Source: Spirochaetota bacterium (GTDB taxonomy: Bacteria; Spirochaetota; Spirochaetia; Treponematales; Treponemataceae). From it: a stretch of DNA of 64,000 bases. Each line of letters opens with the position of its first letter. The stretch's first letter is position 1. A program made the position numbers and the translations under genes. The notes below the pieces were generated by a model, which saw nothing but the letters and a program-made list of their open reading frames with translations, was not told the origin of the DNA and made no database searches. Positions 8,844 to 16,511 of this stretch are shown here, piece by piece. The stretch lies in assembly GCA_023438065.1 (NCBI GenBank), contig JAEXRH010000014.1:86095-150094 (forward strand), written 5' to 3'.

Positions 8844-8898
8844 TTATTTAAATAAATAATAGTAGTAGTGATAATAGAGCCTGTGCAATTCTTGATAA
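8844..8898 (-). promoter_or_regulatory. Basal unwinding element: paired DnaA boxes, GC cluster, DnaA-trios, AT-rich tract
   Basis: Read on the minus strand from 8898 downwards: TTATCAAGA directly joined to AATTGCACA (two degenerate DnaA boxes sharing one base), then GGCT, then the triplets CTA TTA TCA CTA CTA CTA TTA (8877-8857), then an AT-only run with the palindrome TTATTTAAATAA (8855-8844). This is the order of the bacterial basal origin element described in Bacillus subtilis, where DnaA bound at the boxes extends along the trio strand to open DNA. Confidence 0.85.
8859..8888 (-). promoter_or_regulatory. Possible dnaN promoter inside the unwinding element
   Basis: TTGCAC (8888-8883), 18 bases, TACTAT (8864-8859) on the minus strand. 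It overlaps the DnaA box and the trios, so DnaA binding would be expected to compete with transcription of dnaN. Confidence 0.45.
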
Positions 8899-9041
8899 GT
8901 CGTAAAAGTCGTTAACCCAAAAGGATTTACGGTCTTAACAACTACCCCCCGTTCACTACCCGCGTTATGCACATGTCCACAGGACGGTAAAACGTTCACA
9001 CATTATACACGCAGTTACCGCAGATAATCCACAAGATACGG

Positions 9042-10454
9042 CTAACTGTTATAATCCTTGATCATCTTGTTCAGTTTCTGGATTGTCGTTTCGAGCGAGG
9101 GTTCCGCCTTCAATCGCTCCTCGATTTTTTGGCACCCGTGCATGACCGTCGTGTGATCGCGTCCGCCGAATTCCATGCCAAGCTCCGTTGTCGAGTATTC
9201 CGTGATCTCGCGGGCGATATACATGGCAAGCTGACGGGGAAAGGAAACGGCCTTCGTTCTCTTTTTGCTCTTCAGGTCGGTATAGGAAAGGGAAAAATAG
9301 TCGGCCACGACCTTTTGAATCGTCTCTATCGTTACGTTGTTCTGCTTTGGCGCGCCGAATACGTCACGGAGCTGCTGCTGGGCGGTTTCGAGGGTAACCG
9401 GCTTTTTGGTCAGTTCAGCGTACGCCACGAGTTTCGTGAGTGATGCCTCAAGGTCGCGGACGTTCGAGGAAACGTTCTTGGCGATAAGGTTCAACACCTC
9501 GGTCGGTATCGCTATGCCGCGCGCCTCGCTCTTTTTCGCGAGAATGGCGCATCGTGTCTCGTAGCTCGGGGGCTGGAGATCGACGTTGAGGCCGCGCTCG
9601 AAGCGGGAGCGAAGCCGTTCGGAAAGGTTCTTGAGCTCGGAGACCGGACGGTCGCAGGTGAACATGATCTGCTTTTTCGCGTCGTAGAGCGCGTTGAAGG
9701 TGTGAAACAGTTCCTCCTGCGTCTCGATCTTCTTCTGCAGAAAGTGAATGTCGTCGATCAGGAGCATGTCCGCGTTGCGGTACTTGTTCTTGAAATCGGC
9801 AGTTTTGTTGTTCTTGATGGACTCGACGAACTCGTTTGTGAAATTCTCGGCCGTGATATAGATGATCTTGCAGCCCTTTTCCTTCCACGCGAGATTGCCG
9901 ATCGCCTGCATGAGGTGGGTCTTTCCGAGACCGACCCCGCCGTATATGAGACACGGATTATAGGCCGTTCCGGGGTTTTTCGCGATGGCGAGGGCGGCGT
10001 TCGCGGCAAAGGAGTTGTTTTCCCCGACCACGAAGTTCTCGAAGGTATAATCCTCGCGGAGAAGGGGATGGTTTCCCCGGTCCTTCTGTTCGGAAAGCTT
10101 CGGCGTCGCGGGGACTCTTTTATGCTGCGGTTCCGTATCGGCGCGCTCTTCTTTCGCCGAATCGCGCGGTTCGTCATGAGGTTGAGGGACGCTGTCCTTC
10201 GTTCGCTGCTTTATCTCGAAATCGACCGCGATATGCTGGCCGGATAGCTCAAAAAGCTTGCCCTCGATACGGTTTTGGTATCGCTGTTTTACCTGATCCC
10301 GATAGAATCCAGAGGGTACGGACACGACGACAGACAGTTCTCCCGATGTTTCATACGCCATGTTGAACCACATCGCGTATTCTTGTTCGGACAGTTCATT
10401 TTTTAGCTGATGCACGGTTTCTTTCCAGAAAACACTGTAATCCCACGTACCCAT
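9042..10454 (-). CDS. dnaA: Chromosomal replication initiator DnaA
   Basis: 470 residues. Domain I starts at once (WDYSVFWKETVHQL), domain II is the linker around 85-130, domain III has Walker A GGVGLGKTH (172-180) and Walker B LLIDDIHF (231-238), and domain IV has the DnaA-box-binding GGRDHTTVMHGCQKI. It binds DnaA boxes and opens the origin lying just downstream of its own gene. The start is fixed by the domain I sequence; no Shine-Dalgarno sequence precedes it and a -10 box ends eight bases upstream, so the mRNA is probably leaderless. Confidence 0.98.
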   Translation of the reverse strand: MGTWDYSVFWKETVHQLKNELSEQEYAMWFNMAYETSGELSVVVSVPSGFYRDQVKQRYQNRIEGKLFELSGQHIAVDFEIKQRTKDSVPQPHDEPRDSAKEERADTEPQHKRVPATPKLSEQKDRGNHPLLREDYTFENFVVGENNSFAANAALAIAKNPGTAYNPCLIYGGVGLGKTHLMQAIGNLAWKEKGCKIIYITAENFTNEFVESIKNNKTADFKNKYRNADMLLIDDIHFLQKKIETQEELFHTFNALYDAKKQIMFTCDRPVSELKNLSERLRSRFERGLNVDLQPPSYETRCAILAKKSEARGIAIPTEVLNLIAKNVSSNVRDLEASLTKLVAYAELTKKPVTLETAQQQLRDVFGAPKQNNVTIETIQKVVADYFSLSYTDLKSKKRTKAVSFPRQLAMYIAREITEYSTTELGMEFGGRDHTTVMHGCQKIEERLKAEPSLETTIQKLNKMIKDYNS

Positions 10455-10462
10455 AGTGCGCC

Positions 10463-10492
10463 ATTATACCCCTTCTTTACTTTTTTTGACAA
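10463..10492 (-). promoter_or_regulatory. Predicted dnaA promoter
   Basis: TTGTCA (10492-10487), 18-base spacer, perfect TATAAT (10468-10463), then eight bases to the dnaA ATG. A start 6-8 bases after the -10 box leaves a leader of zero to two bases. It overlaps the divergent gyrB promoter. Confidence 0.8.
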
Positions 10493-10504
10493 TGACGGTA
10501 TAGT
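10476..10504 (+). promoter_or_regulatory. Predicted gyrB promoter
   Basis: TTTACT (10476-10481), 17 bases, TATAGT (10499-10504). The predicted start near 10511 gives a leader of about 29 bases with AAGGA (10529-10533) six bases before the gyrB ATG. It shares DNA with the dnaA promoter, so the two may interfere. Confidence 0.6.
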
Positions 10505-10539
10505 GAAAAGAACGCGTTTCTACCATATAAGGATACAGA

Positions 10540-12453
10540 ATGAATTCGCCTTCCTACTCAGCCAACAATATAACCGTGCTTAAAGGCCTCGAGGCAGTAC
10601 GAAAAAGACCGGGTATGTATATCGGTTCCACGGGGCCTGACGGACTTCATCATCTGGTTTACGAGGTCGTCGACAACTGCATCGACGAGGCTATGGCGGG
10701 TCATTGCGACCGCATTCTCGTCGTACTCGAGAAGAACGACATCGTGCGCGTCGAGGATAACGGGCGCGGAATCCCGGTTGACGTTCACCCGGGCGAGGGC
10801 GTAAGCGCGCTCGAGCTTGTCCTTACCCGGCTGCACGCGGGCGGTAAATTCGATAAAGGATCGTATAAGGTCTCGGGCGGCCTCCATGGCGTCGGCGTAT
10901 CGGTCGTCAACGCGCTTTCCGTGTGGATGGAGGCGTACGTCTGCCGTGACGGGTTCGAGCATTTCTTCAAGTGCGAGAAGGGCGACCCCTCGGCCCCGGT
11001 AAAGCAGCTTGGCCAGTCCGACAAGCAGGGAACCACGATTCGCTGGTTCGCGGATAACACGATATTCACCGAGACGACGACCTACAACTTCGACGTTCTC
11101 GCGAACCGGCTTCGCGAGCTCGCCTTCCTCAACTCCGGGATCACGATCGTCCTCAGGGACGAGCGCCTCTCGACCCCGAAGGAGATCGTCTTCAGTTTCG
11201 AGGGAGGAATCAAGCAGTTCGTCTCGTACCTCAACGAGAACAAGACCGTCCTCCACTCGGAGCCGGTTTACATCTCGGGCGAGCGGGACGACATCATCGT
11301 CGAGTGCGCGCTCCAGTATAACGACTCCTTCAGCGAGATCATGTACAGCTTCGTCAACGACATCAACACCCGCGAGGGAGGAACCCATCTCGTCGGCTTC
11401 AAGAGCGCGCTTACCCGCGTGCTCAACGAGTTCCTCAAGAACTCCAAGCTCGCGAAAAAGATGGAAGAGACCCTCTCCGGCGACGACGTTCGCGAGGGGC
11501 TCACGGCCGTTCTCTCGGTAAAGGTGCCCGAGCCCCAGTTCGAGGGGCAGACGAAGACCAAACTCGGCAATTCCGAGGTCAAGACCATCGTCGAGGGTTT
11601 CGTCAACGATCAGCTGACCCTGTACCTCGAGCAGAACCCGAACGTCATCAACTCGATCCTCGAGAAGAGCGTTCTCGCCGCGAAGGCGCGCATCGCCGCC
11701 CGTCAGGCCCGCGACGCGACCAGGCGCAAGAACGCGATGGACAGCACCGGCCTTCCGGGAAAACTCGCCGACTGCTCGGAAAAGGACGCGAGCAAGTGCG
11801 AGATCTACATCGTCGAGGGTGACTCGGCCGGCGGCTCGGCGAAGATGGGCCGCGACCGGAGAACCCAGGCGATCCTTCCCCTGTGGGGCAAGATGCTCAA
11901 CGTCGAGAAAACCCGCATCGACAAGGTTATCGGGAACGACAAGCTCCAGCCCATCATCGCGAGCCTCGGCGCCGGAATCGGCGAGACCTTCAACGCGGAG
12001 AAGCTTCGCTATCACAAGATCATCATCATGGCCGACGCGGACGTCGACGGCTCGCATATCCGTACCCTCTTGCTGACCTTCTTCTACCGCTACATGACCG
12101 ACATCATCAAGGGCGGGTACGTGTATCTCGCGATGCCGCCCCTCTACAAGATCTCCTGGGACAAGAAGATCCAGTACGCGTATGACGACGCCGAGAAGGA
12201 ACGGGTTCTCAAGACCATCGATCGGGATCCCGAGAAGGTCAATATCCAGCGATACAAGGGTCTTGGCGAGATGAATCCCGAGCAGCTTTGGGAAACGACG
12301 ATGAATCCGGAAACCCGCATGATGATGCGCGTAACCCTCAACGACGCCGTCGAGGCCGACCGGACCCTCACGACCCTCATGGGCGAGCAGGTCGAGCCGC
12401 GCCGCAAGTTTATCGAAGAAAACGCCGTTTACGTGTCCAATCTGGACGTGTAG
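10540..12453 (+). CDS. gyrB: DNA gyrase subunit B
   Basis: 637 residues, the short form without the large insertion of enterobacterial GyrB. The GHKL ATPase domain shows EVVDNCIDEA, VEDNGRGIPVD and GGLHGVG; the TOPRIM domain shows IVEGDSAGGSAK and the metal-binding DADVDGSHI; the tail has RYKGLGEMNPEQLWETTM. With GyrA it introduces negative supercoils using ATP. It is divergent from dnaA and 45 bases upstream of gyrA. Confidence 0.98.
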   Translation: MNSPSYSANNITVLKGLEAVRKRPGMYIGSTGPDGLHHLVYEVVDNCIDEAMAGHCDRILVVLEKNDIVRVEDNGRGIPVDVHPGEGVSALELVLTRLHAGGKFDKGSYKVSGGLHGVGVSVVNALSVWMEAYVCRDGFEHFFKCEKGDPSAPVKQLGQSDKQGTTIRWFADNTIFTETTTYNFDVLANRLRELAFLNSGITIVLRDERLSTPKEIVFSFEGGIKQFVSYLNENKTVLHSEPVYISGERDDIIVECALQYNDSFSEIMYSFVNDINTREGGTHLVGFKSALTRVLNEFLKNSKLAKKMEETLSGDDVREGLTAVLSVKVPEPQFEGQTKTKLGNSEVKTIVEGFVNDQLTLYLEQNPNVINSILEKSVLAAKARIAARQARDATRRKNAMDSTGLPGKLADCSEKDASKCEIYIVEGDSAGGSAKMGRDRRTQAILPLWGKMLNVEKTRIDKVIGNDKLQPIIASLGAGIGETFNAEKLRYHKIIIMADADVDGSHIRTLLLTFFYRYMTDIIKGGYVYLAMPPLYKISWDKKIQYAYDDAEKERVLKTIDRDPEKVNIQRYKGLGEMNPEQLWETTMNPETRMMMRVTLNDAVEADRTLTTLMGEQVEPRRKFIEENAVYVSNLDV

Positions 12454-12498
12454 GCCGCGACAACCTAAAACGTACCGTAAGTCAGGAGTGATTGTTCA

Positions 12499-15120
12499 AT
12501 GAGTGAACAAGAAGAGCATCAGCCGCCCGCGGGGAAACTGATCCCCATCTCCATAGAGCAGGAAGTCAAAACCGCCTATCTCAACTACGCGATGTCGGTC
12601 ATCGTGAGCCGCGCCCTCCCGGACGTCCGGGACGGACTCAAGCCGGTTCACCGCCGTATTCTCTATTCAATGGAAGAAATGGGCGTTCGCTCGAATACCC
12701 CGTTCAAGAAGTGCGGACGCATCGTCGGTGACGTTCTCGGTAAGTACCATCCGCACGGCGACCAGTCGATCTATGACGCCCTCGTCCGCCTCGCGCAAGA
12801 CTTTTCGCTGAGATATCCCGCCATCCAGGGTCAGGGAAACTTCGGTTCCGTCGACGGAGATCCTCCCGCGGCCATGCGTTATACCGAAAGCCGCCTCTCC
12901 CGGATCGCCGAGTCGATCATCGAGGACATCAAGAAGGAGACGGTCGATTTCGGCCCGAACTACGACGACTCGATGAAGGAGCCGCTGGTTCTTCCCGGCG
13001 GATTCCCGTTCCTTCTCGCGAACGGCGCCTCGGGTATCGCGGTCGGCATGGCGACGAACATGCCCCCCCACAACCTTACCGAGATCGCGAGCGCCGTCGG
13101 CTGCTACATCGATAATCCCGAATGCTCCGTCGAGGACCTGATGAAGCACATCAAGGGCCCCGATTTCCCGACCGGCGGGCTCATCTTCGGCAAGAAGGGC
13201 ATCCGGCAGGCGTACAAGACCGGACGCGGAAAGATCATCGTTCGCGGCCGCTTTACCCTCGAGGTCGACAAGCGCGGCAAGGAAACGATCATCTTCACCG
13301 AGATCCCGTACACGGTGAACAAGGCCATGCTCATCACCCGCATCGCGGAGCTCGTCCGCGACAAGGTGATAGACGGTATCTCCGAGGTTCGGGACGAGTC
13401 CGACCGCGAGGGCATGCGCATCGTCATCGAGCTCAAGCGCGGCGCGATCGCCAAGATCGTCCTCAATCAGCTTTTCTCCCATACATCGCTCCAGTCGTCC
13501 TTCGGCGTCATCAACCTCGCCCTCGTGAAGGGCAGGCCCGAGACCCTTACCCTCAAGCAGCTCGTCCAGTACTTCGTCGAGCACCGTAACGAGGTAATCA
13601 CCCGGCGCACCCGATTCGATCTCCGCAAGGCCGAGGAGCGCGCCCACATTCTCCGCGGCCTCGTCATCGCCCTCGAGAACATCGACGAGGTGATCGCGAT
13701 CATCAAGAAGGCGCGGAGCGTGGACGCGGCGAAGGTCGCGCTCATGGACCGGTTCTCGCTTTCGGACGCGCAATCCCAGGCGATCGTCGACATGCGGCTC
13801 GGAAAGCTCACCAGCCTCGAAACCGAGAAGATCCTCCAGGAATTGGCCGAGGTCGAGGCGCTCATCGCGCATTTCAAGGACCTCCTGGCGAATCCGCCGA
13901 AGATCCTCGCGCTCGTCAAGACCGAGCTCAACGAGATCGCCGAGAAGTTCGGCGACAAGCGGCGAACCGACATCATCACGGACGAGGTCGAGGAGATCAA
14001 CATCGAGGACCTCATCCAGGACGAGCAGATGGTCATCATGATCTCCAACCTCGGCTACATCAAGCGCGTTCCCGCGTCGGCGTACAAGAGCCAGAATCGG
14101 GGCGGAAAGGGATCGAACAGCACAAAGTTAGTCGAGGATGACTTTCTCAACCAGCTCTTCACCGCCTCGACCCACGATCACGTCGTGTTCATCACGAACG
14201 CGGGAAAGGCATACTGGGTCAAGGTGCACGAGATCCCGGAGGCCAACCGCACGAGTCGCGGCGCCCACATCAAGGGCCTTCTGACCGTCTCCTCCGAAGA
14301 GGAGATCACGACGGTCGTCGCGCTCAAGGACTTCAGCGATACCGAGTACCTCCTTATGGCCACGGCCGCGGGCGTCGTCAAGAAGGTGACGACAAGCGAC
14401 TTCCAGAACGCGAAGACTCGCGGGATTATCGCGATCAAGCTCGACGACGGGGACAAGCTCGTGACCGCGATCCTGACCTCCGGCAAGGACGAGATCATGC
14501 TCATCACCCGGCAGGGCCAGGCGCTCCGCATGACCGAGGAGGATATCCGCCCCCTCGGCCGCGCCTCGCGCGGCGTGACCGGCATCAGGCTCTCGAGCAA
14601 CGACGAGCTCGCCGGGGCGCTCAGGGTTACCGACGGCGGGCGGATGCTCATCATGACCGAGTGCGGATACGGCAAGCGGGTCGACTTCTCCGAGTTCACC
14701 CCCCACGGGCGGGCGACCGGCGGACAGAAGATCTACACGATCTCCGAGAAGACCGGCGAGATCGTCGGCCTCATCACGGTCGACGACTCCGACGAGGTCG
14801 TGTGCATCACGAGCCAGGGAAAGACCCTCCGCGTGAGGTCGAACTCGATCTCCCTCATGGGTCGCGCGGCGCAGGGAGTCAGGATCCTCAACATCGAGCG
14901 GCCGGACATGCTCATCGGCATCGACTCGGTCGCCAAGGAAGACGACGGAGAGCGGATGCTCGAGGAACGAGCCGCGGGGACCGTTTCGATCGCCGGAGAG
15001 CTCGATCTTGACGGCAGCGATGACGTGGTCGATTCCGGTCTCGTCGAGGATTCCGATCCTGACGTGACCGGCGAGGCGCAGCCCGAGGTGGAAGAGCAGG
15101 GAGACGGCGAGGAAGACTGA
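12499..15120 (+). CDS. gyrA: DNA gyrase subunit A
   Basis: 873 residues. The catalytic Tyr is residue 128 in AAMRYTESR. The C-terminal beta-pinwheel holds a GyrA-box (QNRGGKG), which marks gyrase rather than topoisomerase IV. A long acidic tail (last 40 residues rich in Asp/Glu) follows. The quinolone-determining loop reads HPHGDQSIYD: Gln89 stands where Escherichia coli has Ser83. The Shine-Dalgarno sequence AGGAG precedes the ATG. It forms an operon with gyrB. Confidence 0.98.
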   Translation: MSEQEEHQPPAGKLIPISIEQEVKTAYLNYAMSVIVSRALPDVRDGLKPVHRRILYSMEEMGVRSNTPFKKCGRIVGDVLGKYHPHGDQSIYDALVRLAQDFSLRYPAIQGQGNFGSVDGDPPAAMRYTESRLSRIAESIIEDIKKETVDFGPNYDDSMKEPLVLPGGFPFLLANGASGIAVGMATNMPPHNLTEIASAVGCYIDNPECSVEDLMKHIKGPDFPTGGLIFGKKGIRQAYKTGRGKIIVRGRFTLEVDKRGKETIIFTEIPYTVNKAMLITRIAELVRDKVIDGISEVRDESDREGMRIVIELKRGAIAKIVLNQLFSHTSLQSSFGVINLALVKGRPETLTLKQLVQYFVEHRNEVITRRTRFDLRKAEERAHILRGLVIALENIDEVIAIIKKARSVDAAKVALMDRFSLSDAQSQAIVDMRLGKLTSLETEKILQELAEVEALIAHFKDLLANPPKILALVKTELNEIAEKFGDKRRTDIITDEVEEINIEDLIQDEQMVIMISNLGYIKRVPASAYKSQNRGGKGSNSTKLVEDDFLNQLFTASTHDHVVFITNAGKAYWVKVHEIPEANRTSRGAHIKGLLTVSSEEEITTVVALKDFSDTEYLLMATAAGVVKKVTTSDFQNAKTRGIIAIKLDDGDKLVTAILTSGKDEIMLITRQGQALRMTEEDIRPLGRASRGVTGIRLSSNDELAGALRVTDGGRMLIMTECGYGKRVDFSEFTPHGRATGGQKIYTISEKTGEIVGLITVDDSDEVVCITSQGKTLRVRSNSISLMGRAAQGVRILNIERPDMLIGIDSVAKEDDGERMLEERAAGTVSIAGELDLDGSDDVVDSGLVEDSDPDVTGEAQPEVEEQGDGEED

Positions 15121-15176
15121 TCCTGCCGAACAGGGAAGATAAACGGGAAAGAAAGGCCCGTTTATAATAAAGGAGG

Positions 15177-15226
15177 ACCGTCTGCCGGCGTTGGGGTATC
15201 CCGATCGCTGACAGACGGTTTTTTTA
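15177..15226 (+). terminator. Rho-independent terminator after gyrA
   Basis: ACCGTCTG (15177-15184) pairs with CAGACGGT (15212-15219) across a 27-base loop and is followed by a run of eight T. A second hairpin, AAACGGG/CCCGTTT (15141-15163), lies just upstream. TATAAT at 15163-15168 may allow a separate short transcript here. Confidence 0.75.
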
Positions 15227-15266
15227 TCCCCTTCGCGTAAAAGAAGGACTCTTTTCCGGGTCTTTA

Positions 15267-15294
15267 TTGACGAACGGGTAAATGTAACTATATT
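15267..15294 (+). promoter_or_regulatory. Predicted promoter of the toxin-antitoxin pair
   Basis: TTGACG (15267-15272), 16 bases, TATATT (15289-15294), about 20 bases before the antitoxin start. Such operons are normally repressed by the antitoxin binding this region. Confidence 0.6.
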
Positions 15295-15314
15295 ATCCAT
15301 AAAAGAGATGCAAA

Positions 15315-15638
15315 ATGGTTAGTCTGACAATCAGGAACATACCCGAAGAAATCCTCAAACGAATTCGAATCCTCGCGGCGCGGGAGCGTCGGAGCATGAA
15401 CAGCGAGATGCTTATCGTGATCGAAGACGGGTTGTCCGCACGAATTGCGCAGGAATCCGGGACGGCTCTTGCCGGCTCCATGCCCGTACCGGGGGGGCAA
15501 GTTCTTTCCTCGGCCGGACGGGAAAGGATGTGGACGGAACTCTGCGGGGAATGGCGTGATGATCGTACCGACCGGGATGCCGTCGCCGATATTACCGAGC
15601 TCAGGCAGGTCGCCCTGGAAGGAACGGTGCGCCGATGA
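15315..15638 (+). CDS. FitA/VapB-type ribbon-helix-helix antitoxin
   Basis: 107 residues. The N-terminal MVSLTIRNIPEEILKRIRIL and AARERRSMNSEML form the ribbon-helix-helix DNA-binding fold found in FitA-like antitoxins; the rest is the toxin-binding tail. It should neutralise the PIN toxin and repress its own operon. The stop overlaps the toxin start as ATGA. No strong Shine-Dalgarno is seen (AGAGATGCAAA before the ATG). Confidence 0.85.
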   Translation: MVSLTIRNIPEEILKRIRILAARERRSMNSEMLIVIEDGLSARIAQESGTALAGSMPVPGGQVLSSAGRERMWTELCGEWRDDRTDRDAVADITELRQVALEGTVRR

Positions 15639-15997
15639 TCCTCTTTGATACGGATGTCTGTTTGATGCTTCTCAAGGGGAACAAGAAGATTCTCCAAACC
15701 TATTGTAATCTTCCCGAGGAGATCGGTGTCAGCGAGGTGACGGTTCAGGAGCTTTTTCAGCTTGCGAGCCGTTCGTCCGAACCCGCGATGAACCGGGTAA
15801 CGGTCGAGAAGTTTCTTTTAACCGTAAGAATTCTTCATCCCGACCTCGGTGTTCTCAAGCATGTTGCCGATGTTCGGCATTCGCTTCAAAGGAAGGGTGT
15901 GTCAGCGTCCTATCAGGATGTGTTGATTTACTGTCTTTCCAAGGGCTGTGGTGCCCGGTTAATAACCACGGACGCGAAACGATATTGTTTCACGTGA
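15635..15997 (+). CDS. PIN-domain ribonuclease toxin (VapC family)
   Basis: 120 residues, one PIN domain. Acidic residues expected at the metal site are Asp5, Glu39, Asp95 and Asp113 (ILFDTD, VQEL, YQDVLIYC, LITTDAKRY). VapC toxins cleave specific RNAs, often tRNA or rRNA. It is translationally coupled to the antitoxin. Its last three codons and stop lie inside a perfect parS sequence, so the C-terminus Cys-Phe-Thr is dictated by the ParB site. Confidence 0.9.
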   Translation: MILFDTDVCLMLLKGNKKILQTYCNLPEEIGVSEVTVQELFQLASRSSEPAMNRVTVEKFLLTVRILHPDLGVLKHVADVRHSLQRKGVSASYQDVLIYCLSKGCGARLITTDAKRYCFT

Positions 15998-16001
15998 AAC
16001 A
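15986..16001. other. parS site 1
   Basis: TGTTTCACGTGAAACA, a perfect palindrome identical to the broadly conserved bacterial ParB-binding parS sequence. It overlaps the 3' end of the PIN toxin gene, about 7 kb from oriC. Confidence 0.95.
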
Positions 16002-16043
16002 AAACAGGGTTTTACCGTACGGGGAATACGGTTCTATCAGGCG

Positions 16044-16075
16044 GCTGCCGGGCAACAAGCTCGGCAGCTTTTTTT
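16044..16075 (+). terminator. Terminator of the toxin-antitoxin operon
   Basis: GCTGCCG (16044-16050), 11-base loop, CGGCAGC (16062-16068), then seven T. It sits exactly between the two parS sites. Confidence 0.85.
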
Positions 16076-16076
16076 A

Positions 16077-16092
16077 TGTTTCACGTGAAACA
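16077..16092. other. parS site 2
   Basis: A second perfect TGTTTCACGTGAAACA, with 75 bases separating it from site 1 and three bases from the arfB stop codon. Two exact copies this close together mark a ParB loading centre. Confidence 0.95.
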
Positions 16093-16094
16093 TT

Positions 16095-16511
16095 CTAGTC
16101 GAAGTTTTTATCTGAACGGAGGGTTTTCACGGCGGAGCGGTGACTTTTTTTTCTCAGGCGTTCTAGCTTCGCTCCTTTTCCCGGCTTGGTTGGAATACGT
16201 CTTTTTTCCGGTTGAGCCATACGGACGATGAGCGCTTCGAGTCGGTGCAACGCGATTTCACGGTTGCGATATTGGGATCGTTCCTCGTCGACGGCGATGG
16301 TCAGATGTCCTTCCGCGTCCATGCGCGATGATAATCGGGTCATTACGAGGGATTTTTCGCCGGGATACAGCCCGTCGAGAGTTGAAAGATCACAGGTCGC
16401 GAAAACCTTGGTGTTCACCTTGTTGACATTTTGACCGCCCGGTCCTCCCGATCTGGCGAAGGTGTATCGGGTGTTTTCGGCGAGTGAGGTACGTAACGCT
16501 GGCAGATTCAT
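16095..16511 (-). CDS. arfB: Peptidyl-tRNA hydrolase ArfB (ribosome rescue)
   Basis: 138 residues, ArfB/YaeJ length. The release-factor GGQ motif is at residues 25-27 in SGGPGGQNVNKVNTKV, and the C-terminal tail is highly basic (KPGKGAKLERLRKKSHR), which in ArfB enters the empty mRNA channel. It hydrolyses peptidyl-tRNA on stalled ribosomes. It is too short for a standard release factor. The ATG directly follows the SGNH hydrolase stop, so the two are coupled. Confidence 0.93.
   Translation of the reverse strand: MNLPALRTSLAENTRYTFARSGGPGGQNVNKVNTKVFATCDLSTLDGLYPGEKSLVMTRLSSRMDAEGHLTIAVDEERSQYRNREIALHRLEALIVRMAQPEKRRIPTKPGKGAKLERLRKKSHRSAVKTLRSDKNFD

Larger units (their letters stand above)
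8811..9041. other. Chromosomal replication origin (oriC), dnaA-dnaN intergenic region
   Basis: A 231-base gap containing an AT-rich stretch (about 8835-8880), DnaA-trio repeats, a GC cluster and several DnaA-box matches. Boxes near the dnaA end on the plus strand: TTATGCACA (8965-8973, full match to TTATNCACA), TTATACACG (9003-9011, one mismatch) and TAATCCACA (9025-9033, one mismatch). Position between dnaA and dnaN with the surrounding gene order makes this the origin. No gene is seen in it. Confidence 0.92.

Noticed and set aside
10486..10504. TTGACA and TATAGT read as one gyrB promoter
   Set aside because: Only seven bases separate them. TATAGT pairs better with TTTACT at 10476.
10558..12057. 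499-codon open frame antisense to gyrB
   Set aside because: It mirrors the restricted codon use of gyrB; the protein is low-complexity (Val/Asp/Leu/Arg) and has no ribosome site.
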